From Cryobacterium psychrotolerans (GTDB lineage: Bacteria; Actinomycetota; Actinomycetes; Actinomycetales; Microbacteriaceae), in assembly GCF_900101115.1 (NCBI RefSeq), contig NZ_FNFU01000003.1, positions 1-64,000 on the forward strand: DNA of 64,000 nt, written 5' to 3'. Under the pieces are notes generated by a model. The model was not told the origin of the DNA. It saw nothing but the letters and a program-made list of their open reading frames with translations, and searched no databases. This document shows positions 24,948 to 33,895 of this stretch, piece after piece. The translations under genes and the position numbers were made by a program. How positions within the stretch are numbered: position 1 is the first letter of the stretch; the number at the start of each line of letters is the position of its first letter.

Positions 24948-26642
24948 GTGTACCTTCTGGCCAGCCGAACGGGCAACGGAGAGATCCTCGTCACCGCACT
25001 CGACGCTGCCGGCGCCCCCACCGCTCCAGCCGAGCGCCTCACCCAGCTCGACTTCCCGGCCTTCGTGGCGGCCAGGGAGCCCGCCGGGCCGCGCTGGGTG
25101 TGGGATGACACCTCGCGGTGGTCGCCCGGCCTGCTTGCGGCCGGGACCCGGGTGCGCCGCTGCCACGACCTGAGGCTGTGCCACGCGATCCTGCGTGGAT
25201 CCGAGCTGACCCGGGCGAGTGAACTGGCCGGGCGAGCCCCCGGCGGGTGGGATCGCGCGGCGGCCCTGGAGGCGGCTGTGCCCCAGGGCGCGACGCTCTT
25301 CGACCTGGCCTTCGACGACGAACCGGCCGACGACGACACGATGGCCGAGTTCCTGAGCCAGCTCCAGGCGGTCGCCTCCTGCCCGGAGCCCGGCCGCCTC
25401 CGGCTCCTGCTCGCCGCCGAGTCGGTCGGAGCGCTCATCGCGGCGGAAATGCAGTTTGCCGGGTTGCCGTGGCGAACGGACATCCACGATCGGCTGTTGA
25501 CGGCGGAACTCGGCCCCCGAGTGGCCCACGGGACCCGGCCGGAACGGCTCGAGGAGCTGGCCGGGCGAATCCGCTGCGAACTCGACGACCAGGTGTTCAA
25601 CCTGGACTCACAGCAGGAGTTGCTCAAGGCTCTGCAGCGTTCCGGGCTGATGGCCACGTCGACGCGCGCGTGGGAATTGAAGAAGCTCGAGCATCCGGTG
25701 ATCGAGCCGCTGCTCGAGTACAAGAAGCTGGCCCGCCTGCTCAGCGCGAACGGCTGGTACTGGATGGACACCTGGATCGTGCACGGCCGGTTCCATCCCG
25801 AGTATGTCCCCGGCGCCGCCACCACCGGCAGGTGGGGCGCCAGCGGCGGGGGCCCCTTGCAGCTGCCCAGGCAGGTGCGCGGCGCCGTCGTCGCCGACGA
25901 GGGTTGGAAGCTGGTGGTGGCGGATGCCGCGCAGCTGGAACCCCGCATCCTCGCCGCGCTTTCCGCCGACACGGCCATGGCCGCGGCCGGGCGCGACACC
26001 GACCTGTATGCCGGCATCGTCGCCAGCGGCGTGGTCGAAACCCGCGACCAGGCCAAGGTCGCCATGCTCGGGGCGATGTACGGCGCGACCACGGGGGAGA
26101 GCGGGCGCCTGCTGCCCAGGCTCGCCCGGGCCTACCCGCGGGCGCTCGGCTTGACCGAGGCCGCTGCGCGCGCCGGCGAACGCGGCGACATCGTCACAAC
26201 CCGGCTCGGGCGGTCCTCACCCCGGCCGGGCGAGAGTTGGCAGGCCACCCAGGCGCAGGCGTATGACCCGGCGGCGTCGGACGGCGACGAACGCCGTGCG
26301 CGCAGCCAGGCCCGGGACTGGGGCCGGTTCACCCGCAATTTCGTGGTGCAGGGGAGCGCCGCGGAATGGGCGCTCTGCTGGATGGCCGAGGTGCGTAAGG
26401 AGCTGTGGTCCCTCCGCGGCACCGAGGCTCCGGACCGACCGGCGGCGTTCGCCGCCACGCCGCACCTGGTCTTCTTCCTGCACGACGAGGTCATCGTGCA
26501 CACCCCGGTCGCCCTGGCGGGCGAGGTGGAGCAGATCATCACGAGGGCGGCTGCGACGGCCGGCCGCCTGCTCTTCGGCGACTTCCCCGTCGACTTCCTC
26601 CTCACCGCGGCCACCGTCGACAGCTACGCGGAGGCGAAGTAA
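24948..26642 (+). CDS. bifunctional 3'-5' exonuclease/DNA polymerase, family A
   Basis: The 564-residue protein has the palm/fingers of PolA. Motif A is VVADAAQLEPRILAALS, with the catalytic Asp. Motif B contains AKVAMLGAMYGATTGESG, with the Lys and Tyr-Gly. Motif C is FFLHDEVIVHTP (His-Asp-Glu). There is no 5'-nuclease domain, and the N-terminal ~220 residues resemble a degenerate RNase-D-type exonuclease. This short second PolA-like protein is common in Actinobacteria and may act in repair; its biology is poorly known. The DUF1684 gene starts 1 bp after its stop. Confidence 0.85.
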   Translation: MYLLASRTGNGEILVTALDAAGAPTAPAERLTQLDFPAFVAAREPAGPRWVWDDTSRWSPGLLAAGTRVRRCHDLRLCHAILRGSELTRASELAGRAPGGWDRAAALEAAVPQGATLFDLAFDDEPADDDTMAEFLSQLQAVASCPEPGRLRLLLAAESVGALIAAEMQFAGLPWRTDIHDRLLTAELGPRVAHGTRPERLEELAGRIRCELDDQVFNLDSQQELLKALQRSGLMATSTRAWELKKLEHPVIEPLLEYKKLARLLSANGWYWMDTWIVHGRFHPEYVPGAATTGRWGASGGGPLQLPRQVRGAVVADEGWKLVVADAAQLEPRILAALSADTAMAAAGRDTDLYAGIVASGVVETRDQAKVAMLGAMYGATTGESGRLLPRLARAYPRALGLTEAAARAGERGDIVTTRLGRSSPRPGESWQATQAQAYDPAASDGDERRARSQARDWGRFTRNFVVQGSAAEWALCWMAEVRKELWSLRGTEAPDRPAAFAATPHLVFFLHDEVIVHTPVALAGEVEQIITRAAATAGRLLFGDFPVDFLLTAATVDSYAEAK

Positions 26643-26643
26643 T

Positions 26644-27480
26644 GTGAGCGCCGCCGATGACGCCGGGGCCGGCGGCCTCGAGTCCTTCCGGGCGAAGCGA
26701 CGGCGGTCGGTTGTGGCGCCCCAGGGTAACCTGGCCCTCGTGAACACCCAGTGGGTCACCGGCGACGCCGGAGAATCCCGGCGCGTCCGGGGCGTTCCGG
26801 GCCTCTGGTCGCCCCTGCCGAGCGGGCTCTCCGGGTTGCGCCTGACCGCGACGGCGGCCGACGGCATCCGGGTCGACGAAGAGCTCGTCGATGGCAGCGT
26901 GATCGTCGCCGGGATGGATGCGCTCGCCCCGTCACACATCCGGTTCAGCACGGGCCGCACGGGCACCATCATCGCCGACGCGGCCGGCGGGTACGCCCTG
27001 CGCGTGTGGGACGCCCAATCCGACGGTATCCGCGCGTTCGGCTCCATCGACGCCTTCCCCTGGGACCCCGAGTGGGTCATCCGCGCCTCCTTCGCGCCGC
27101 TCGACGGTGACGCAGAGGTGAGCGTCGCCCATCTCCATGACCAGGGCGCGACCCGGCAGAAGAGGCTGCCCGGAGAGATCGTGGTCGGCCGGGACGGAGT
27201 GGAGTATCGCCTGGCCGCCTTCCCGGACGGGCCCTCCCTCCTGCTGGTCTTCGGCGACACGACCAACGGCGTGTACACGTACGGCATGGGGCGCTTCCTG
27301 CGCGTGGCGCCCGGCGACGACGGGAGCGTCATCCTCGATTTCAACCGGGCGTACCTGCCCCCGTGCGCCTTCAGCTACAACTTCAACTGCCCCATCCCGC
27401 CGGCCCGGAACCGGTTACCGTTCGCCATCGAGGCGGGGGAGCGGAACGTGCTGGCCAAGGGCGGCGAGCTCCTGCACTGA
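26644..27480 (+). CDS. DUF1684 family protein
   Basis: The 278-residue cytosolic protein begins at GTG 26644, immediately behind the polymerase gene. Its C-terminal half shows the DUF1684 pattern: DTTNGVYTYGMGRFLRV, ILDFNRAYLPPCAFSYNF and CPIPPARNRLPFAIEAGE, with its NPPCA-like cysteine region. The fold is predicted beta-rich and the function is unknown. Its last 66 bases overlap the convergent PadR gene. Confidence 0.85.
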   Translation: MSAADDAGAGGLESFRAKRRRSVVAPQGNLALVNTQWVTGDAGESRRVRGVPGLWSPLPSGLSGLRLTATAADGIRVDEELVDGSVIVAGMDALAPSHIRFSTGRTGTIIADAAGGYALRVWDAQSDGIRAFGSIDAFPWDPEWVIRASFAPLDGDAEVSVAHLHDQGATRQKRLPGEIVVGRDGVEYRLAAFPDGPSLLLVFGDTTNGVYTYGMGRFLRVAPGDDGSVILDFNRAYLPPCAFSYNFNCPIPPARNRLPFAIEAGERNVLAKGGELLH

Positions 27481-28062
27481 CGAGTGCGGCACCTGGTGTG
27501 CCGGCACAGCCGCCGCGGGGCGCCGGCCCCGCCGTGGGCGTGCGTGGCTGAGCTCCCGGCGGAACGCGCCCGCCGATACGCCGGCCAGCGCCGCCTCGGC
27601 TTCGTCCAGCCAGGCCAGGGCTGCGGCGGCGAGGGCGGATGCCGCCGAGGCGGCCAGCCTGTCCTGTCCGGTCAGCGCAGCCCCGTTACGTGTGCGCTGC
27701 CAGCGACTTCGGTAGCCGGCGATGATGGCCGGCACATCGCTGTGCGGCAGCGAGGACGCCAGGAGCACCCGGTCCACGAGGTCGTTCCATTCCTCGCCGA
27801 CGGGGCTGCTCGTGTCGGAGAGCCAGGTCAACGCCTCGGCGCGCCCGGCGTCGGTCAGCCGGTACAGGGGAAGTCCGTCGTGGGTGGTCCCGGCGGACTC
27901 CACGGCGCCCTGGCTGACCAGTCGGTCCAGGGTGCCGTAGATCTGGCCGACGTTCACGGTTCGCCTGCCCGCGGTCCGGGACTGCAACTCGCCGTGCAAC
28001 TGAAACCCGTAGGCCGGGCCGATCGTGAGGATGACCAGCAGATTGCTTCGAACCGACACCAT
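27415..28062 (-). CDS. PadR-family transcriptional regulator
   Basis: The 215-residue protein starts at the ATG at 28062, preceded by GGAGGC. Its N-terminal winged helix (LLVILTIGPAYGFQLHGELQ, then NVGQIYGTLDRLVSQGAVES and YRLTDAGRAEALTWL) is a clear PadR fold. A helical dimerisation segment and a Pro/Arg-rich tail follow. The tail overlaps the DUF1684 gene tail to tail and may not be under selection for function. The target is not evident; PadR proteins often repress a nearby gene or their own. Confidence 0.82.
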   Translation of the reverse strand: MVSVRSNLLVILTIGPAYGFQLHGELQSRTAGRRTVNVGQIYGTLDRLVSQGAVESAGTTHDGLPLYRLTDAGRAEALTWLSDTSSPVGEEWNDLVDRVLLASSLPHSDVPAIIAGYRSRWQRTRNGAALTGQDRLAASAASALAAAALAWLDEAEAALAGVSAGAFRRELSHARPRRGRRPAAAVPAHQVPHSSVQELAALGQHVPLPRLDGER

Positions 28063-28288
28063 GCCTCCGTGAAAATTGCCCGATATTTCTATACCGAATA
28101 TACAGAATCGACCGAGGTCGGACGGACTCGCGGAATAACAGTGTTGTGATTTCGTTGCGGGGTGAGGCATAATTCAGCTAGCGACTGCGATGTCGTTCAA
28201 TTTCATAGCCAGGCCGTACTCACTGCATTCGAGTTCGCCGTTCAGAGGTCGTTGGGGAAGACGCACCTCAGAGGAACGGAGAAAAACG

Positions 28289-28810
28289 ATGGCGGCAACA
28301 CAGGCACGGCAGGCAGCAACTGCACGGGGAGTGCTTTATGTGCACTCCTCTCCTCGTGCACTCTGCCCCCACGTCGAGTGGGCGGCAGGGCGCGCCCTGG
28401 GCGAGGCGGTCAATTTCGACTGGACCGAACAGCCCGTGCAGAAGGGTTCGCAGCGCGCCGAGTATTACTGGGAGGGCGACCGGGGAACCGGCGCGGCCCT
28501 CGCATCAGCCCTGCGCGGATGGGAACACCTGCGCTACGAGGTGACGGAAGATGCCGGCCTCGGCACCGACGGCGGACGCTGGCTGCACACGCCGGACCTC
28601 GGTATCTTCTATGCGCAGACCGACACCGCCGGCAACATCGTCGTGCCGGAGGACCGAGTGCGGTACGCCATTGAGGTGGCCGGCGCCAACGCGATCGAAC
28701 TCCACCGGGAGCTCCGGCTCGCACTCGGCCAGGCGTGGGATGACGAGCTGGAACCGTTCCGCCACGCGAGCGATTTCAATTCCGTCGTCTGGCTGCACAA
28801 GGTCGGCTGA
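28289..28810 (+). CDS. DUF3145 family protein
   Basis: The 173-residue protein starts at the ATG at 28289 behind GAGGAACGGAG. RGVLYVHSSPRALCPHVEWA, then VNFDWTEQPVQKGSQRAEYY and the end DFNSVVWLHKVG are the conserved pattern of DUF3145, a family nearly confined to Actinobacteria and of unknown function. The hairpin at 28914 ends its transcript. Confidence 0.9.
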   Translation: MAATQARQAATARGVLYVHSSPRALCPHVEWAAGRALGEAVNFDWTEQPVQKGSQRAEYYWEGDRGTGAALASALRGWEHLRYEVTEDAGLGTDGGRWLHTPDLGIFYAQTDTAGNIVVPEDRVRYAIEVAGANAIELHRELRLALGQAWDDELEPFRHASDFNSVVWLHKVG

Positions 28811-28913
28811 CCCAGGAACCTGCGATTCGCAGGATCGTGGCGCCAGGCGCGCAGGTCGGAGAGCACTCCCGGCGGCACGTAAACGAAACGACGCGAATCG
28901 CACTCAAGAAGAA

Positions 28914-28944
28914 GACCCCGACCGGAAGCCGGTCGGGGTCTTTC
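28914..28944. terminator. bidirectional intrinsic terminator
   Basis: GACCCCGACCGG and CCGGTCGGGGTC form a perfect 12-bp stem with a short loop. T-rich bases follow on the plus strand (TTTCT) and on the minus strand (TTCTTCTTG). It sits between the convergent DUF3145 and fabF genes. Confidence 0.88.
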
Positions 28945-28981
28945 TGGGGGATCGCGCGGTCGAGTTTGCCGCGATCCGCGG

Positions 28982-30217
28982 CTACACGCTGCGGAAAGCG
29001 ACGACGGCGTTGTGGCCGCCGAATCCGAACGAGTTGCTGATCGCGAGCAGGTCGCCGGACGGGAGGGCGCGCGGCGACGTGACCACGTCGAGCGGAATGC
29101 TCGGGTCCTGGTCGGTCAGGTTGATCGTCGGGGGTGCCACGCGGTCCGAGAGCGCCAGCACGGTGAACAGAGCCTCGATGGCTCCGGCCCCTCCGAGCAG
29201 ATGACCGGTGGACGCCTTGGTTGCCGAAACGGGAATGCCGTCGAGCAGGTCCCCGAAGACGCGGCGCAGGGCGTTGTACTCGGCGATGTCGCCGACGGGC
29301 GTGCTCGTGGCATGAGCGTTGATGTGCGAGACGTCGCCGAGGTCCGCGCCGGCGTTGCGGATCGCGGTGATCATGGCCCGGGCGGCGGCGGATCCCTCGG
29401 GGTCCGGAGCGGTGATGTGGTATGCGTCGCTGGTCACGGCACCGCCGAGGAGCTCGGCGTAGATGCGGGCGCCGCGGGCCCTGGCGTGCTCCTCGGTCTC
29501 GACGACGAGGGCGGCAGCGCCCTCACCGAGCACGAAACCATCGCGGTTGATGTCGTAGGGGCGGGACGCCCTGGCCGGGTCGTCGTTGCGCTTGGAGAGC
29601 GCCTGCATCGACGCGAAGGCCGCGATCGGGAGCGGGTGGATCGCCGCCTCGGAGCCTCCGGCGATGATGATGTCGGCGTGCCCTGCCTGCAGGCGGTCGT
29701 AGGCGTTGACGAGGGCCTCGGTGCTGGACGCGCAGGCGGAAACGACGGTCCGGATGCCGGCGCGGGCATGCAGGTCCATGCCGATTGCCGCTCCGGGGCC
29801 GTTGGGCATCAGCATCGGCACGGTCATCGGCAGAACCCGGCGCGGACCGCGCTCGCGCAGCGTGTCCCAGGCGTCGAGCAGGGTCCAGACACCGCCGATA
29901 CCGGTCGACCAGTCGACGGCCAGGCGGTCCGGGTCGACTTCGGGGGAGCCGGCATCCGCCCAGGCCTCGCGGCCGGCGATCAGCGCAAACTGGCTGGACG
30001 GGTCGAGGCGCTTCGTTTCGTGCCGGGCAAGGATCTCACTCGGGGAGACCCTGGCCTGCGCGGCGAACGTCACCGGAAGTTGAGTTTCGGCGACCCAGTC
30101 GTAGTCGAGCGTGCGTGCGCCGGACTCACCGGCCAGCAGTGCCGACCAGCTTTCGGAGGCGGTCCCGCCGAGAGGCGAGGTCGCGCCGATGCCGGTGATA
30201 ACGATCTTCTTGGTCAT
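28982..30217 (-). CDS. fabF: beta-ketoacyl-ACP synthase II
   Basis: The 411-residue cytosolic condensing enzyme elongates acyl-ACP with malonyl-ACP in type II fatty acid synthesis. The catalytic triad is Cys162 (VVSACASSTEAL), His302 (INAHATSTPVGD) and His339 (ASTGHLLGGAG). The ATG at 30217 (MTKKIVITGIGATSPLGG) follows GGGGAG. It is the last gene of the fasR-fabD-fabH-acpP-fabF run. Confidence 0.96.
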   Translation of the reverse strand: MTKKIVITGIGATSPLGGTASESWSALLAGESGARTLDYDWVAETQLPVTFAAQARVSPSEILARHETKRLDPSSQFALIAGREAWADAGSPEVDPDRLAVDWSTGIGGVWTLLDAWDTLRERGPRRVLPMTVPMLMPNGPGAAIGMDLHARAGIRTVVSACASSTEALVNAYDRLQAGHADIIIAGGSEAAIHPLPIAAFASMQALSKRNDDPARASRPYDINRDGFVLGEGAAALVVETEEHARARGARIYAELLGGAVTSDAYHITAPDPEGSAAARAMITAIRNAGADLGDVSHINAHATSTPVGDIAEYNALRRVFGDLLDGIPVSATKASTGHLLGGAGAIEALFTVLALSDRVAPPTINLTDQDPSIPLDVVTSPRALPSGDLLAISNSFGFGGHNAVVAFRSV

Positions 30218-30265
30218 AACATAACTCCCCGTGAGGCATGGAAACGCGAGACGCAAGTCCCGCAC

Positions 30266-30301
30266 GAACAGGCCGGTCGGCAGATGCCGGCCGGCCTGTT
30301 C
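30266..30301 (-). promoter_or_regulatory. acpP-fabF intercistronic hairpin
   Basis: A 16-bp stem with one G-U pair in RNA and a four-base loop lies after the acpP stop and about 50 bp before the fabF start. There is no T-run, so it is more likely an mRNA-stabilising or partial-termination element than a full terminator. It could make acpP mRNA more abundant than fabF mRNA. Confidence 0.6.
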
Positions 30302-30313
30302 ATCGGCCGGGTC

Positions 30314-30562
30314 TTAGCCCTGGGCCTTGGTGATGAACGTGACGGCGTCGCCGACGGTCTTGAGGTTCTTGACCTCTTCGTCGGGGATCTTGACGTCGAA
30401 CTTCTCTTCTGCGTTGACGACGATGGTCATCATGGAGATGGAGTCGATGTCCAGGTCGTCGGTGAACGACTTGTCCAGCTCGACCGTGTCGGCTGCGATG
30501 CCCGTCTCGTCGTTGATGAGTTCGGCCAGGCCGGCAAGAACTTCTTCGGTGGACAATGCCAT
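30314..30562 (-). CDS. acpP: acyl carrier protein
   Basis: The 82-residue acidic protein carries the growing acyl chain. The phosphopantetheine attachment serine is Ser41 in DDLDIDSISMM, where most bacteria have DSL. It starts MALSTEEVLAGLAEL, with AAGGAG upstream. It lies between fabH and fabF. Confidence 0.95.
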   Translation of the reverse strand: MALSTEEVLAGLAELINDETGIAADTVELDKSFTDDLDIDSISMMTIVVNAEEKFDVKIPDEEVKNLKTVGDAVTFITKAQG

Positions 30563-30623
30563 GTTGTTTTCTCCTTGGGGGTGTCTCGTTAGACCGAGAC
30601 TCAGTTTAGATGGACGTGGGGGA

Positions 30624-31628
30624 CTAAGGCAGCACAACGACCTGCGCGCCGTAGACCAGTCCGGCGCCGAAGCCGATCTGGAGCGCGAGGCCGCCGCTGA
30701 GCTCGGGGTGTTCTTCGAGCAGGCGGTGGGTGGCCAGCGGGATGGACGCGGCCGACGTGTTGCCGGTCGTCGCGATGTCGCGGGCGATCACGACGGATGC
30801 CGGAAGCTTCAGCTGCTTCGCAAACTCGTCGATGATGCGCATGTTGGCCTGGTGCGGGATGAAAGCGGCGAGCTGGTCTGCCGTGATACCGGCAGCCTCG
30901 AGCGCCTTCTTGGCCACCTTGGCCATGTCCCACACCGCCCAGCGGAAGACCGTCTGGCCCTCCTGGCGCAGGGTCGGCCAGGGCGCCTCGCCCCGCCGGT
31001 ATTCCTGCAGCGTGTGGTTCATGCCCACGGCGTCCGCCTTCGACCCGTCGGAACCCCACACAGTGGGGGAGATCCCGGGGAACTCGCTCGGGCCGATCAC
31101 CACGGCGCCGGCGCCGTCGCCGAGAAGGAAGGAAATGCTGCGGTCGGTGGGGTCGACCACGTCGGACAGCTTCTCCGCGCCGATCACGAGTGCGTAGTGG
31201 GCGGCGCCGGCGCGGATGAGCGCGTCAGCCTGGGCGATGGCATACGAGTAGCCGGCGCAGGCCGCGTTGACGTCATAGGCGGCGGCGGGCGTCGTGCCGA
31301 CGCGGTCGGCAACGACCGCGGCCATGGATGGCGTCTGCTGGGTGTTGCTGATCGTGGCGACGATGACGGCGTCGATGAGGGTGGGGTCGATCCCGCTGCG
31401 CTCGATGGCCTCGCGGGCGGCATCCGTGGCGAGGTCGACGGCGAGCAGGTCCTGGCTGGCCCGGGTGCGCGTGATGATCCCGGTGCGCTGCTGGATCCAC
31501 TCGTCGGAGGAATCGATCGGCCCGACCAGGTCGTCGTTGGGAACGACGAGGTCGCCGCGGGCGGCTCCCACCGACAGGATGCGGGTGTACTGCGGGCCGT
31601 GCGACTGCTGAAGTGTTGGCTGGGTCAT
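30624..31628 (-). CDS. fabH: beta-ketoacyl-ACP synthase III
   Basis: The 334-residue enzyme starts fatty acid chains by condensing acyl-CoA with malonyl-ACP. The catalytic residues are Cys124 (NAACAGYSYA), His259 (FIPHQANMRI) and Asn290 (ATTGNTSAAS). The start at 31628 is taken because MTQPTLQQSH precedes the first strand and the longer frame enters fabD. In Actinobacteria FabH often accepts branched primers; the sequence does not settle this. Confidence 0.95.
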   Translation of the reverse strand: MTQPTLQQSHGPQYTRILSVGAARGDLVVPNDDLVGPIDSSDEWIQQRTGIITRTRASQDLLAVDLATDAAREAIERSGIDPTLIDAVIVATISNTQQTPSMAAVVADRVGTTPAAAYDVNAACAGYSYAIAQADALIRAGAAHYALVIGAEKLSDVVDPTDRSISFLLGDGAGAVVIGPSEFPGISPTVWGSDGSKADAVGMNHTLQEYRRGEAPWPTLRQEGQTVFRWAVWDMAKVAKKALEAAGITADQLAAFIPHQANMRIIDEFAKQLKLPASVVIARDIATTGNTSAASIPLATHRLLEEHPELSGGLALQIGFGAGLVYGAQVVVLP

Positions 31629-31662
31629 GCGACTTCCTCGCTTGTGTTTCTTTGGTTCCGGC

Positions 31663-32583
31663 TCAGGACTGCTGCTCGAGCAGCGCCCACGCGGCCGGAA
31701 GATCGCCCGGCGTTTTGATGGCGACGCTGGGAACGCCCTTGAGTGCCCGCTTAGCGAGCCCGACGAGGGCTCCGGCCGGCGCAACTTCGATGATTCCGGT
31801 CACGCCGGCATCTGCGAACGATTGCATGCACAGGTCCCACCGTACCGGCGAGGAGACCTGGCCGACGAGTAGCTCGAGGAAATGGGCGCCGTCGGAAACT
31901 CGGCTTCCGTCGTGATTGGTCCAGATCGGCAGGGCGGGGTCGTGGGGCGAGAACCCGGCCGCGACGGACGCGAGATGCTCGGCGGCGGGCCGCATATACC
32001 GGGTGTGGAATGCGCCGGCGACCTGAAGCGGAATGACCCGGGCCCGGCTGGGCGGGGTCTCGGCGAGTGCGCCCAGCGCGGGCAGCGCGCCGGCCACGAC
32101 GATCTGGCCGCCGCCGTTGAAGTTGGCTGGTTCGAGGTCCAGTTCGGCGAGCCTCGCGAGGAGTTCGCCCTCGTCGGCGCCGATGACGGCGCTCATTCCG
32201 GTGGGTTCGAGCGCTGCCGCCCGTGCCATCGCGGCGCCGCGCTCGCGCACGAATCGCATCGCGTCGACGGCGTCCAGGATGCCGGCGCCCGCGGCAGCGG
32301 TGATCTCGCCGACGGAGTGGCCGGCTATGCCGGCGACGGCGGTGTGGCGTCCGTCGGCCAGAAGGGCCCGGAGGGTGAGGAGTCCGGCCGCAACGATGAG
32401 GGGCTGGGCGATCGCGGTGTCGCGGATCGTGTCGGCGTCACTGAGGGTCCCGTGCGCCGTGAGGTCGATGCCGACCTGGTCCGACATGTCCGCCAGTCCG
32501 GCGGCGAAGTCGGGGCGTTCGAGCCACGGGGTGAGGAAACCTGGGGTTTGGGAGCCCTGTCCTGGGCAAACGACGACAATCAC
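31663..32583 (-). CDS. fabD: malonyl-CoA:ACP malonyltransferase
   Basis: The 306-residue enzyme loads malonyl onto the acyl carrier protein. It starts at GTG with VIVVVCPGQGSQTPG. Active-site Ser90 is in GIAGHSVGEITA and His193 in VAGAFHTRYM. It is the first fab gene after the regulator, with a 99-bp gap that probably holds a promoter or regulator site. Confidence 0.95.
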   Translation of the reverse strand: MIVVVCPGQGSQTPGFLTPWLERPDFAAGLADMSDQVGIDLTAHGTLSDADTIRDTAIAQPLIVAAGLLTLRALLADGRHTAVAGIAGHSVGEITAAAGAGILDAVDAMRFVRERGAAMARAAALEPTGMSAVIGADEGELLARLAELDLEPANFNGGGQIVVAGALPALGALAETPPSRARVIPLQVAGAFHTRYMRPAAEHLASVAAGFSPHDPALPIWTNHDGSRVSDGAHFLELLVGQVSSPVRWDLCMQSFADAGVTGIIEVAPAGALVGLAKRALKGVPSVAIKTPGDLPAAWALLEQQS

Positions 32584-32682
32584 GTGACTAGTCTCCCAAC
32601 CCGGGCCGAGGTCCGTGTGTCGAGGGTGCACCAAGTATTCGGCGATCGTTTGTCGTTTTCGGCATATTCGCCGTCGGCCGGG

Positions 32683-33888
32683 TCAGCGGCGACGGGCAGA
32701 ACCGTCGTGGTCGCTGATCGAACCGATGATGAGTGCCGCCTGCAGGATGAGGGCTTCCCGGGCTCCGGTGGCGTCGTAGCCGATGACCTCCGACACCCGC
32801 TTGAGCCGATAGCGCACCGTGTTGGGGTGCACGAACAGCTCACGCGCCGTCGCTTCGAGCGATCGGCCGTTGTCGAGGTAGCACCACAGCGTGGTGAGGA
32901 GCTCGGTGGAGTGCGCCTGCAACGGGCGGTAGATCCGGTGGATCAGCGTGGCGCGGGCGAGCGGGTCGCCGGCGAGGGCGCGCTCGGGGAGCAGGTCGTC
33001 GGCCTGGACCGGTCGTGGGGCGTTCCGCCACGAGCGGGCGACGGCGAAGCCGGCCAGAGCGGCCTTCGCACTCTTGGACGCGTCGACGAGGTTGGGCACC
33101 TCGTGGCCGAGCACCAGGTGGCCGGGGCCGAAGCTGGGCTCGAGCTGCAGGGCGATTTCCATGAAACTGAGCGCGCCTGCGGTGCCGATCGCGTCGTCGG
33201 TGTCGACCGGGGTGGGATGGGCGCGGCCGATGACGAGCACGAGGCGGTTGCCCTGCACGCCGATCAGCACGTCAGCGGCCATGTGCCTGGCCGAGCGGCG
33301 CAGACGGTCGACGTCGAGCATCTTCGGAGTCGTTCCGACGAGCACACAGACCTCGCCGTGCCCGTGCCAGCCGAGCGCCGCGATGCGGCTGGGCAGTTCG
33401 TCGTCGTATTCGCCGCTGAGGATCGAGTCAACGACGAGGGCCTCGAGGCGGGCGTCCCAGAGCCCGCGGGCCTCGGCGGCGCGGGCGTAGACATCCGCCG
33501 CCCCGAACGCGATTTCCCGGGAGTAGAGCAGGATGGCCTCGCGCAGCAGTTCGCTGCCGTCCTTGACCCGTTCCTCGACGACTTCCACACTGACCCGGAT
33601 CAGCTGCAGGGTCTGCTGCAGGCTGATCGAGCGCAGAAGCTCCCGCGGGGCGGCGCCGAAGACATCCGCCGCGATCCACGGGGTCGACGTGGGGTCGTCG
33701 AACCAGGAGATGAACGAGGTGATGCCGGCCTGCGCGACCAGCCCGACGGCGGACCGCCGCCCCGGCGGCATGTCGCCGTACCAGGGCAGCGTGTCCTCGA
33801 GCCGCTTGAGCGTGGCCGTGGACAACTCACCCGAGATTGTCCGCAGCCAGGCGAGCGTCTGTTCCTTCGTCTTGGGGGCCGCTGCCAC
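32683..33888 (-). CDS. fasR: PucR-type HTH regulator, FasR-like
   Basis: The 401-residue protein lacks a PucR N-terminal domain. It has a central GGDEF-like region (about residues 145-280) and a C-terminal helix-turn-helix_30 (ATARELFVHPNTVRYRLKRV). In Streptomyces the FasR protein of this architecture sits in front of fabD and activates the fab operon, so the same role is inferred. The start at GTG 33888 lies 7 bp after the aceE stop, the two genes being same-strand neighbours. That coupling could link acetyl-CoA supply to fatty acid synthesis. Confidence 0.85.
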   Translation of the reverse strand: MAAAPKTKEQTLAWLRTISGELSTATLKRLEDTLPWYGDMPPGRRSAVGLVAQAGITSFISWFDDPTSTPWIAADVFGAAPRELLRSISLQQTLQLIRVSVEVVEERVKDGSELLREAILLYSREIAFGAADVYARAAEARGLWDARLEALVVDSILSGEYDDELPSRIAALGWHGHGEVCVLVGTTPKMLDVDRLRRSARHMAADVLIGVQGNRLVLVIGRAHPTPVDTDDAIGTAGALSFMEIALQLEPSFGPGHLVLGHEVPNLVDASKSAKAALAGFAVARSWRNAPRPVQADDLLPERALAGDPLARATLIHRIYRPLQAHSTELLTTLWCYLDNGRSLEATARELFVHPNTVRYRLKRVSEVIGYDATGAREALILQAALIIGSISDHDGSARRR

Positions 33889-33895
33889 GGGGAGC

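Noticed and set aside
29012-30592. 526-codon plus-strand frame opposite fabF and acpP
   Set aside because: Shadow frame; fabF and acpP are unambiguous on the minus strand.
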